A DNA stretch of 64,000 nt. It comes from Casuarina equisetifolia. Lineage: Eukaryota; Streptophyta; Magnoliopsida; Fagales; Casuarinaceae. Under the pieces are notes generated by a model that worked only from the letters and a program-made list of their open reading frames with translations, was not told the DNA's origin and did not search any database. Below, piece after piece: positions 52,001-62,600 of this stretch (positions are counted from its first letter, which is position 1; the number at the start of each line of letters is the position of its first letter). The position numbers were made by a program, and so were the translations under genes. The DNA is taken from positions 27,554,853 to 27,618,852 of the forward strand of contig CM052358.1 of assembly GCA_028551475.1 (NCBI GenBank), written 5' to 3'.

Positions 52001-54263
52001 GATTAATAGATTAGAGTAGCTTTCCCAAAAGGAAACTCAAATCAATTTGTTCACCAATAGAGGGAGAACAGAGTACATACTTGAGCTTTGCCATTGTGTT
52101 CTCCACCAAAGCATAATCGAATAGAATGCCAACAAAAGAGCAGTACCAGCCATTATTACTGCCAAGCCAATTATATCTCGACCCAATATTACAATCAACC
52201 AGCATCCCCACACGATAAGTACTACAACTGGAGAAATAACAACCATCCATGCCGACAGGTTCAAGAAACCACAAAGCAAAGAGAGGTTCATCCCTTGCAA
52301 GATATCTGGCCATTTTCTCGCGAAAATCCAACTGAAAAGAGAAACGAGAAAGGAAAAAGAGAGAGAGAAGAGATTGGGGAAAATAAAAAGAGTCAGAATG
52401 TACTGCATATCAGATTAGTAACGGAACAAGCAAGGAAGTATTTAAAGCAGGCGGTAAACTGTATTCTAGGCAGCAAGAAACATATCACATAAAGTAATCA
52501 TCTGAAAGAAAAATTTTAGACCACCAAAACAACAGAAAAATTATTGACTCACAAAAGAAGCTGATCATATATACAGTAACTGATTGTAGAAAAAAAAAAT
52601 TGGAGAAACTTCCTCGATACTGCAGAGTATTTTTAATCCATACAAATAAAATGGACCTACGGCTAAAAGGATAAAGTGGCAAATGGCTAACAACAGGGAG
52701 TAGTTACATATATGTCTTACAGCAGATCTCCCAGATTGAGTATTGGGTGGTTACACATACTACCTAATAGTTGATGGCAACCCAAAAATCTAAGCACTCT
52801 ACTCTACCCATATATCAAATGCTTAGTAATCAGATCAAACAAGGAGAAAACGTTGTGGCAAATACTCTAGGAACACTAAAGTGTTAGGAAATTACATAAG
52901 AAAGATTTCTTCAACACTGCAAAACTCAATAATTGATTTCCCAGGAATATATAAAGTTGAAGGAAACCAGAGAATAAAATTAACATTTTCCCATCATTTT
53001 TAAGAAGTTTAGATCTTCTAAAAATGAATACTTCATCCCTGATTCTTCCCCCAAAGTTACTCAATCCAGTAACTTAAGCCATGCCTTTTCTTCCTCCTGT
53101 CTATCCTTTGTTCTCCTAAAGCTCCAGGCAAAATTTTCTCTACTTCCCAATTCTTTTCAACCAAGAAACATCACGCATATGCATCCTTCATACTCTCTTG
53201 CCACTATTTTCAAACCCATCTCCTCTGGATTTTTCAAACCCATCTCCTCTATACAATTTTGGATCTAATTAGCTGTCCCAACTGCCAAGTCACTGTTTCT
53301 TCTTTCTTCCATGGTAGTGCCAACAACTTTGAAGGAGTAAGTACTACACAAACAGAATTTTTGGGCCTTCAAGTACCACACTGAGAATCATGTGCTCAGG
53401 AAAAGGATTACTACCCAAAAGAGGAAACTGAAATCTATAGGGGAAAAAAGAAAAATTTAAGCATCCACCAGTTTCAAGTCTTTTAGATGCATGAAAAGCA
53501 ACCATTTTCTTAACCATAGATAACCAACTTTTCAGATTTCAGTAATCCTCAGGAAAGACTTTGAAAAGCAGTTTCATCAAAGCGCTCCTAAACTTGTTCT
53601 TTATAGCATATTCTGTTTCAGCACTTTCAAAGAATAGGAGGGAAACTCAGATTGCCAACTAAATGCAGCATTTGTGTTACATTGATCATGCATTTGAAGC
53701 TCATGAAGCCAAAGCCCACCAATTTATACTTCAACCTACTACATAATGCGATCGTCCACTATAAATGGATACTATGGAAGTAATTATACTTGTATCAAAA
53801 GACAACAACCTAAATTTTTTCTCAATTCACATTCCCCCCATACTTTATCTAACCCTTCACTAATTTCCCAAAAATTTTAAGCAGCTTTCCTCCGGTTGCT
53901 TTACTAATATAAGCAATTTCAACCTTCACATTCATGAATTTTTCAGTAACAGAGATTTTCCACTAATTACCCATGTCCTTGCTACTAACTTTCCTGGTCA
54001 CGGTAAATGCAATGGCGACTGAAAAAGGAATAGATGTCCCATAAGCAAGCAAGTGAATCACTTTTTATGGATCTTCAAATTTATGTACCAAAGACAGTTC
54101 TAACAAATGCACGTACATTCTCATAGACTAAATAATTAAGTATAACTATCACAATCTCACCACGTAAAGATCTCTTTGATAGTCAAAAAAGAAAAAAAAA
54201 TTCAGAAAACGTGGAACGCTTTCTAAAGAATTCAAAGAATTACCCGGCCAAAACCAAAAAGAG

Positions 54264-54298
<35 letters not shown>

Positions 54299-54637
54299 AC
54301 GGCGATTGTGAACCAAGTTGTGCGTTTTAGTGTTTCATCAATTAAGCATTCAAGCCCTATTAAAATTAAATCCAGCTATTTCCACATATACATAAATTTA
54401 CTTCACTATTAAAACCATTTACAAGAGAGGATAATGTTGGAATCAGAAATTATAACCCAAAATCATATTATGACAGCAAGCACAAAAGGCTCCAAATTGG
54501 CAAAACGGTTACCTATAAATCCTCCACGGCCTCCAATTCACAGCCCAAAGTATAGAAAACGATGCCGAACCCAGAACCGCGAAAAGGGACCCCGAAATTA
54601 CACAGGCCAAGAGAACTACATGCTCGTCCCCCTCCAT
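37020..54637 (-). CDS. DEK1: Calpain-type cysteine protease DEK1 (phytocalpain)
   Basis: DEFECTIVE KERNEL 1 is a plasma-membrane phytocalpain needed for epidermal identity and cell-wall/mechanical signalling. Thirty exons, 5' to 3': 54637-54513, 52331-52081, 51084-50902, 50702-50567, 50354-50224, 50107-49993, 49906-48877, 48714-48604, 47903-47845, 46789-46627, 45742-45469, 45354-45204, 45059-44948, 44840-44675, 44558-44488, 44365-44274, 44159-43997, 43869-43798, 42398-42021, 41907-41792, 41691-41394, 40909-40590, 40394-40043, 39930-39610, 39528-39424, 39292-39164, 38433-38053, 37959-37822, 37654-37418, 37325-37020. They give 2161 residues (Arabidopsis about 2150). Order: a first membrane block (1 to about 314); a large Ser-rich loop (about 315-657); a second membrane block (about 658-1135); a cytosolic arm with a Glu/Arg-rich coiled coil (about 1300-1370); a laminin-G-like region (about 1400-1620); the protease core with Cys1771 ([11 protein letters not shown]), His1929 (GIVQGHAYS) and Asn1949 ([12 protein letters not shown]); and a C2-like C-terminus. 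The catalytic triad is intact and no frame is broken. Confidence 0.97.
39164..39292 (-). other. DEK1 catalytic-cysteine exon
   Basis: This 43-codon exon opens with [20 protein letters not shown]. The active-site cysteine codon is TGT at 39275-39277 on the minus strand. The partner His codon is at 38071-38073 and the Asn codon at 37918-37920, in the next two exons, which is the calpain order Cys-His-Asn. Confidence 0.93.
50355..50566 (-). other. GC-AG intron in DEK1 (intron 4)
   Basis: The donor reads AG|GCAAGT and the acceptor TTTGCAG|G. Joining here gives [17 protein letters not shown], which matches the conserved DEK1 sequence, whereas no nearby GT restores the frame with it. The +2 position is C, the accepted minor donor class, with otherwise ideal consensus around it. 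Confidence 0.8.
54264..54296. repeat. Poly(A) tract, 33 A, in DEK1 intron 1
   Basis: An uninterrupted run of A on the plus strand, so it is poly(U) in the DEK1 transcript, lies about 220 nt after the first donor. It could be a simple homopolymer or the tail of an old retroposon; I see no target-site duplication. Confidence 0.95.
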
Positions 54638-55145
54638 GGCTTCCCTCTCTCAGCTACACCCACATGCACTAAATCAACACCCAAGAAACCAAAACCAAAA
54701 ATTGTTACAAAAGAGAAAAAATAATTGCCCAGTAAATGTCAAAATTGAAGCCATCACAGACCACACTGTAATGTAGTTGCGCTTTACCTAGCCAGAAATG
54801 GCAATGACATGATGGTGAACTAAGGACAAATGGGTCATTTCCGAAGTGGGTTTTGAGACCAGAAACTAGGGTTTGGAGCTGAAATTTGAGGTGGGCATGG
54901 ACTGCTCCAAAGTGAGAGTAACCAGAGGAGTGACAAAGCTAGGGTTCTTGAGCAAACCCAAATGGAAAATCACCAAGCTGGAATCTTCTGTTCGGGTTTC
55001 CCTTCAGATTAAAACCCTACTGTTATCTCTGTGTGTGTGTACTGTGTACTGAAAAAGAGGGATTTTAGAGAGAGAAACACTGTAGAGAGAGAAAGACACG
55101 ACATGAGAAAATTGGAAAAGGTAGGAGAGTGGCTATAAAATACTA
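54638..55145 (-). promoter_or_regulatory. 5' leader and core promoter region of DEK1
   Basis: On the minus strand the sequence upstream of the ATG at 54637 is rich in CT runs (positions about 55023-55100 on plus read as GAGAGA and GTGTGT), typical of pyrimidine-rich plant leaders. A TATTTTATAG phrase at 55133-55142 is the only weak TATA-like element. The transcription start cannot be fixed. Confidence 0.4.
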
Positions 55146-58100
55146 GCAGCTAATCTTTGTGCTTGTGGGGGTTTACACCCACTCGAACAAAGCCCGTGCA
55201 ACACACGCACCAATCATAAACAGGAGCATCTTATTTGGCAAGAAATGATTCGACCGTGGATCACAACTTTGTGGGTAGAGGTGGGAGGGGGATTGTCGTG
55301 CATGCATGCGTTTGTATTATTTCGACCAATTTTCAGACAAGGAATATATAATTTCCAGACAGATTTACCACAAAGGAGGCTCCATTGATACTTTTTAATA
55401 TCTTAAATGGGTAGTAATTTCTTAAATCAGTAGGTGAAGAATTTTCGCGGTCGTCAAAGATCAGTAGTTTAATTAGGTAAAGAATTTGGAATGCTTGGTG
55501 TCTTTGTTTTCTTCTGTTTTGGAATTTGACTCGCGGCCGACTTGGTCACCGGCAAATTCTTTGGTTCAACTTTTCTTATTGTGTTGGGTCATGTGTGAGG
55601 TCAGTCGCCACCGTCCGGAGTTGCTTAGTTTATTGGAGTAACTTTCTTTGTGCCACAACAAAGGTTTGGATAGTAACTTTGGATTGATACGTGTTAAGAT
55701 TTATATATAAAGATTAATCTCAACACATTTTATTTAAAACCTACTACAAGATTTTGTAAGTTTGTAATAAACTATCATGTTATATTGTTGTCAACGTTTT
55801 ATCCACCCTTTAGCCTAATCCAAGTAGCCACTTTCATATGACTAACTTTAATATCATTTGTTATTTATTTCATTCACTTTGTCAAGAGATCTAAGTTAAA
55901 AGATTTGTGACAGTACATTTCATTCAACTTAGTTCTCAAAAGTACAAGCCTCCTATGAGCCCTTATAAGTTTTTATGTAAATAATGTTTCTTAGATCAGG
56001 TTAAATTTGATCTTGCTTTTCTTCTTTCCACAGTTTTGGTATAGAGCAGACAATGTTTCTTGATTAAACTTGGATCTTGATCTTCTTCTTATGGCTTTAG
56101 TATAATTGTTTCTATGGAATCTAGTTTTGTTTGCAACAAGAATGATATATAATTAATGGATAATGTTTAAATGTTAAAAATAATTCTATCAACTTATGAC
56201 TTAACTTTTGGGTTAGGTTTTAAGTTTTTTAATATAATATCAAAGCACAAGTTAATCTGCTTTAACTTCTACTTCAAGTGTCCATTTATCTTGTTAGCCT
56301 TGAACTTAAGGTACACTAGGTGTTTATAAGGATAATAAAAATGAAAGCCTCGTATGAAAAAGGATCTTTAAATAATATTTAAATTTGAATAAAATGTCTT
56401 ATTAACTCACAAGCTAAATTTTAAATTAAACTTTAGACTTTCTAATAAAGAATTCAAGTTTAAAGTTGTTTCATAACATTGTTTTGATTGTGTTAAAAAT
56501 AATAGTTGTCTCGCATAATCAATATCTTAACATAATAGCTTTTTTTAACCTATTTAAGTATCTTTTTTCTTATAACAATTTATTTTAAATGAGTATCAAA
56601 ACTCAAGTTTAACTACAACATCCCATTATAGATTGGATTCAAGACAAGAGAGTGTATTAAAAATAATAATTATCTTATATTTTTAATATCTTAACTTCAT
56701 ATCTTATTTATATATTTAAACATCTTTCTTTCTTAATAATTGATTTTAAAAGAAGAAAGCTTAATCATTTCCAACACATTGTGAGACATTAAGATTTGTC
56801 GTAAGGTTTTGTTAAGACAATCTATCATGTTATTAGATCTACACCTAAAACATTGCAATGAACCTTGGGTCTTACTCTAAGTTCTTTTGCTTATACTACC
56901 TATAGTGAGGATGTAGTAGAAGACCCTCCAAGGACTGTGATCTTTTGCTCATATGAAAAAAAGAAAATAAGTTCATATAAGAAATGTTAATGATCAAGAT
57001 TATTATGATGATCGATGATGGATTTATTATTTATACATCTTAAAAATTTTGTCACTTATATATAGTACCTAACACTTTTACCCAAAAATAAAAAATCAAT
57101 GATTATAAATACTTTATTATTGATGCCTTTCATAATTATTATCTTGCTAATATGCTAAAAATGACCCCTATTCTAGGTGGCTTGTGTTGCAATTAAAAAG
57201 TCGTCTTTGATAGTGAAATTGTTAATACCTTAATGATGATGTTTAAGAAATAATGGCTGATAGGTCGCCATGGGATGTAATAGGGTTGTAAAATTCAGCC
57301 CTTTTCATTGCATCCCCATGCCCAAATTATCATATGTCTTACCTGCTTAAGTTCTACTTGGAACTTGTATTTTTCTTAGGAAATGAAAGAAACACCAAAA
57401 GTCAAGACATATGTAATGAACTTAGTAACATTATTTAATTATATCTTCTTCTTTTTCTTAATCAGGTAAAAGGGGTTTGAGATGTGAGCTATTGAATTCA
57501 AAAATTTGATCTTAAGTGGCCAATAATCAACCCCTGAGTTAATAGCTTGTTAACAATTTAGTTCAATCTTAATCTTGAAAAATAAGAGAATTGTTAGAAG
57601 GATCACTCTTTCCTTTAAAATTGGATCATAAGAAATAAAAAATACTTCCATATCAAGAAGTATAAGAAGCTAATAAAATGATAATGTGAGACCATGTTAG
57701 ATTTCAACGTATCCCTTTATTTCAAGCATAGGAAACACTTCCATAAAACCCTAATTCATAAGAAAGATAGTGTTTTATTTAAAACTTAAGTTTGAATATC
57801 GTATTAAAATACTTACTTTATTTCTTAAATTGATTTGTAAGAGAGAAGAATGTCTTTAAAAAAATAACATAGGTTAATATATTCATAACATAAGACATTT
57901 CATTTAAATACTATTTTTAATCTAATTTTTAAAAAACTTAAACTTACTATAAGCTCTCAAAAACTCATAACAAACTACCATACTCTAGTCCTGATACATT
58001 GATCGTCCACTCTAGCAATTTGCACTCTAGGACCGTTGTACTTTGGCCTAACTCAAATAGTCATCTGTCTTTTCATAAGTCCTCCCCTTCATTATTCAAG

Positions 58101-58776
58101 CTTGAGAGACGGGGGGCTGGAATCCATGAATGCTTGTGTTCAGATTTCTACCACCTAATACTAGGAAGCCCTTTTCTCGAGAAAATAGCAATTTTGTCTC
58201 GAAGAGGTTAACATTGGCATGTTTGTTGAGGAACAGCCGGACACTACAATCAATGACTCCAAGCCCAGATGTGGCATGGCATTCGGAGAACCGACATCAT
58301 TCAGTACACTATGATTTGCATTAAAACACATCCCCGCTGGAGCATCAAATCATCAGCGACACTACAAAGGTGTGTAATTGCAGTACTCCAAAAGTTGGTC
58401 CAAACATCATAAAGATTTCAGTATCGTGCATGTGTTTAAGGATCCATTTCTATCAAGAACAAGAAAGTAACCATCCTTGCTTAGACAAAAAGAGCAAAGA
58501 AAACATGAAGTGAAGTTGTTTATTGAATTTCCCTTTTAAGTCATTCACGTACTCTTGTCTTTGTTTTGTAAATTAGGTAGTTTTTGTTGGAAGATTTATT
58601 TAAATAGTACAATTCATGCACATACAATAAAAATCTGGAGGATTTTATATGGTTTAGATAAACCAATCCTTACATCTAGTTGTGCATTAAGTATATAATA
58701 GTCCATCACTAGGAACAACTAGAACACGAAACATCCATTAAATTATTTTCAATACAAACGACAAAATGAATCCAAA
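55146..58776. other. Gene-poor AT-rich DNA with LTR-like fragments
   Basis: No gene is supported. At about 56206-56250 the phrase ACTTTTGGGTTAGG, then a short spacer and ATATAATATCAAAGC, resembles the decayed 3' end of a small LTR joined to a Met-tRNA primer-binding site (TGGTATCAGAGC). Similar TTAACTCACAAGCTAAATTTT-type phrases recur near 56400. Confidence 0.45.
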
Positions 58777-59070
58777 TGAATTGATTAGTGAGAAGAATAA
58801 ATGGCAAGGAATATCAATTATTAAATGGAAAACAAGTTCACCATGAAACAAGGTCCTTGATGAATTGATTAGGGGGAGGAACAATTAGCTAGGAATCTCA
58901 ATTATTAAATGAAAAACAATTTCATTACGAAACAAGGTTCTTAAATGGGTGCAATATGAAACAAGGTCCTTGATGAATTGATTAGTGGGAGGAATAATTA
59001 GCTAGGAATCTCAATTATTAAATGGAAAACAATTTCATTACGAAACAAGGTTCTTAAATGAGTGCAAAAT
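58777..59070. repeat. Tandem repeat with units of 84 and 113 bp
   Basis: Copies start at 58777, 58861 and 58974, each with TGAATTGATTAG. The first unit is 84 bp. The second and third share a 29-bp extra segment (CGAAACAAGGTTCTTAAATG and following) that is itself a variant of the GAAACAAGGTCCTTGA phrase at the unit end, so the longer unit arose by an internal partial duplication. Copies 2 and 3 are nearly identical; the third breaks off at about 59070. Confidence 0.95.
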
Positions 59071-59760
59071 CACCATCATGGTTGCACCTACTTAAATAAG
59101 AACTAAACAAAAGATGGAATACAAAAGGAATCTCTTTAAAAAAAGCAACCATCGTGGCACAGAGATAAACAAGGACAACATTTTTCTGTTCTCTTGCATT
59201 TTTATTTAGTGAAAAGTACAGCTCCAAACGATAGTCTCTACCTTTCACGTAGGCTTATAGATAACTACAAAAAGGAATTGTGGAGTTTAAATTAGGCCAA
59301 GGCTATTGGAAGATTAATAGACAATAGTCCAACTACTTACGAAGTTTTCATGTGATTCAAGCAATTAATCCTGGACAGAATTTCTCTTATCTACCACTAT
59401 TATCTCTTATTTGATCATTATAATGATAATATCTCTCTTAACTTTATACCTAATAGATAATTTGAGAAAAATGAAGGAAGCGTGCAAGACTAAAATTTAA
59501 TATCATGTATGTAATTATTTATGATAAAACTTAAATGAAAGAAGTATCCATTCAACTCGTGAGCTACCTTTTGAATTAGACCTTTAAGCCATATAGTAGC
59601 TCTCATTCTCTCTAGCTAGATCATGTGCCTCAAGTGACAACCAGTTCAAGGGAAATACTTAGTAATTAAGATATGATGGTCATTAAAAACTTCAACTCAT
59701 CCCCATCTACAAACTAAATCATTTAGTTCACACTTATACATCAACACAAAAGATTCTAAT
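59071..59760. other. Intergenic DNA without a recognised gene
   Basis: Only short frames occur, none with a known motif. Phrases such as TTAATATCATGTATG and CCATTCAACTCGTGAGC near 59498-59565 resemble fragments of the same decayed LTR family seen elsewhere in the window, but weakly. Confidence 0.45.
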
Positions 59761-59974
59761 TGTGATATACAACTAGTCTTGTCGATGTCAAAAAATTGTA
59801 TATTGTACCACACCATGATATACAACTAGTCTTGTCTATGTCAAAAATTGTATATTATCTCACATTGGAAGGAGAAAGCTATAACTTGGGCCTTATATAT
59901 AATGGCTCCCTCCTACCTCCTAAGATGTCTTTTGGAAAAGATATTGGGAGTCTCTTAACATGGTATTGAGAGCC
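59761..59974 (+). mobile_element. Small LTR relic with primer-binding site (copia/TRIM-like)
   Basis: The segment starts with TG, contains an internal 53-bp-period duplication (59763-59815 and 59816-59868, both opening TGATATACAACTAGTCTTGT), then TCTCACATTGGAAGGAGAAA, a TTATATATAATGG promoter-like phrase, and ends CTTAACA at 59960. Immediately after comes TGGTATTGAGAGCC (59961-59974), one or two changes from the TGGTATCAGAGCC primer-binding site for initiator Met-tRNA. This is the right-hand structure of a short (about 200 bp) LTR as found in copia or TRIM elements. No coding domain and no second LTR are visible. Confidence 0.55.
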
Positions 59975-62250
59975 AAGTACCTCCTTGGAGGTCTCTTAAC
60001 AATCTACATACTCTAAATTATCTTCACTTTTCTATTACAAATTTCCACTACCTTGTCCCATGTTTTTCATGACCTTACGTGTATAAATATTGTGTTCCTC
60101 CAGTGAACTAGTAATCTAAAAAACATTAGTTTCAAGCCTCACTCTTTACTTTTCTCACGTTTTGGGATTCTTCAAATTCTGTCATGGAAAAATTACCTCC
60201 TCGTCCTTACATATATAATTACCATTCCATAACTACCAGACACATCAATTTACACCTCATATTCATCCGGCTGATCCTAACAGCAGTGGAGTCATTAAAC
60301 AGTGAAAGAGTACGTCTTGGAAGGATGAAGCAGCCACAAGGCCAAAAGCCATGTAGAACAAACACTATGGACAAACAGTAGAAATTTCCAGTCAGTATTG
60401 TGAAGTGGGACTGTGAATAAACAGATGGTAGCAATGCCTCGTACTGTCACCTTCGAGTACGACATAAAAAGATAAAATTTCCAAAACAATTCTCAGAACA
60501 TGGATGAGCGACCAAAACCCTCTTCTGGTAGAAGACAAGCCACTGGCATAAAGGGACGGGGTTTCTGTGTTGTTTTCCGGTTACATGTGAATGTGTTTTC
60601 CGCGTTACAGCCCATGTAGACACGGTCGGATGTTAACTAGTGGCGTTTTCCGGGCATCAGAACATGCAAGGACAGTCAAAGAGGGCCATTTGGACCCAAA
60701 ACTGTTGTCATAGCAGAAGGCAGAGGAACATGGGCTTGAGAAGTTGTTTGGTCCAAAGCTGGTCCCTTCTGAGTGTACCACATGGGGAGATTGAAGCTTC
60801 AAAACAAGAGTTAAGCTAAATACAAAATTGCAAAAGAAAAGAAGGTGCAAAGTGATTAGCTAAAGTTCTTTATTGTAGATGTTTGAACTTTCAGGGGCTA
60901 AATTTAAAAATTAACTCAAAATTTAAAAGGTTCTTTTTTGTATTTTTTTAATATAAAACTCTTATTTTGTACACATTTTTTTTGTATTAAAAATTATTGA
61001 ACTTAAAATCGCATGAAGTACAACAAAATCAACCTGAACTCTTACCAGTAATACTTTATTACCTATGTATTGGAGCTATGTAATTTCATCTTATAGTTTA
61101 TAACCATAACTCATAAAAATAATGGCTTTTTTTACGTTATTAATATCTTAAATTAAAACGTCTTTGTCTCTTAAGAATTGGTTTAATGAAAAGAAGTTAG
61201 GTCCTTGTCTATCAATTTTCTTAGTTTGTTGCTGGAAACAGCCAGGTTTCTTTCAGCAAACAACGACAGTGGTGGATTACAATTGTAAACTAACTTTTCT
61301 TAGCACCACCACCACTTGAAATTAGGTACCGACACCTCTTCCAACATATATTTGGGTTGTTGGATGAAAATGACAGAAAAAAATCAAAGTCGTTCTGTAA
61401 ATGCACTGCACTTGTTAGACCCTTGGTCAAAGAACCTATCATGCATGTCATGGAAGTTTGTAAAAGAAGAAATGAAAAGAGAAGTTTCAAAATAATTAAT
61501 CTTTTGTTCGTATCATTAATTCCACCTTTTTACGCAATTTATTGAGGAATTGGGTGGTTTCATTTGTTATATTTTATAAAAAATAACTCATGCTCAATTT
61601 AAAATTGTGAAATATTGAATAAAAAAATTTATTGTTGAACATAATTTTTTTTCTAATGTAAAACTAACACATCACCTTGTTCTAAGTATGAAGCAACAGT
61701 TTTTAATTAAGTATTTATCCACAAGTAAAGGATTAGAAGATCAATTTTAAATTTTAATAAATTTCTTAATAATGTGAGAACAATAATTTTATATTATATA
61801 TCTGAGATGATCTTTCATTAAAAAAGTTCAATTCAAATTATCTTTTGATTGTTGTTTTTGTATAAGTTTTAAAATTTTTCATATTTATAAAGATATTGAG
61901 AAAAAAATTAAACTTTAATATTATGTTATTATATGCTCTTTTTTCATATCAGGTTTAACATTATTGAAGAACTATACCTACACATCCTCTCTCTCCTCTC
62001 GACACACAGTGCAGGAATCTACATTGTTCAGGAATCTTGCAGAGGCTTAAACAGGAAAAAGAATTATTTATGGAAGGCAGCTGTGCTGTGGTGGGGTGGC
62101 AATGGATCCAGGGCTCCTTACAAAAGGCGATCTTTGCAAAAGAAGATGGCAGGCGAGATGTAAGTCCTGCCATCCACTCACATGCAACACTATTTCAGAG
62201 GTCTTTTCATGATCAGAAAGCAGATTGAAGTTGCTTCAGATAGTGGCCTT
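59975..62250. other. Intergenic DNA between the LTR relic and the neprosin gene
   Basis: No gene is supported. Frames at 60184-60381 and 61933-62228 are short and lack motifs. From about 60900 to 61920 the DNA is very AT-rich. Confidence 0.55.
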
Positions 62251-62600
62251 TCCACGCAGATGGAATTAGAATATCCCCAGTTCATGTTTTAAGCTCAAAC
62301 ACCAAGATCAGAACTCATTCATTCATTAACAAACCACTCCCAAGAGAGGAGCAAACAAACAAATAGAATACACAGGACTATAAAAGGCCTGTTTCTTTTA
62401 GGCTTTTGAGAAACTTTGGCCACCTTCCCACCACTTACATGGAGATTCTTTTAAGTAAAAACGAAAGAGTCAAAACTTCCCACTACAGAAAGGTTTACTT
62501 GTCACTAGCCCCCACCTACTAACAGTGAAAAAGGTATACAAAAGAGAGAGAAAGGCATTAGACTAGACCGAATGATACATATGAAGGTAAGTTTTTTGCT
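62251..62600 (-). other. Probable 3' UTR of the neprosin-domain gene
   Basis: This immediately follows the minus-strand stop codon at 62601. The sequence is less AT-rich than the DNA beyond 62250 and has no other reading frame of note. The poly(A) site cannot be read with certainty. Confidence 0.35.

Noticed and set aside
57999-58324. Two overlapping plus-strand frames of 64-70 codons
   Set aside because: No known motif, no splice context; they sit in repeat-rich intergenic DNA.
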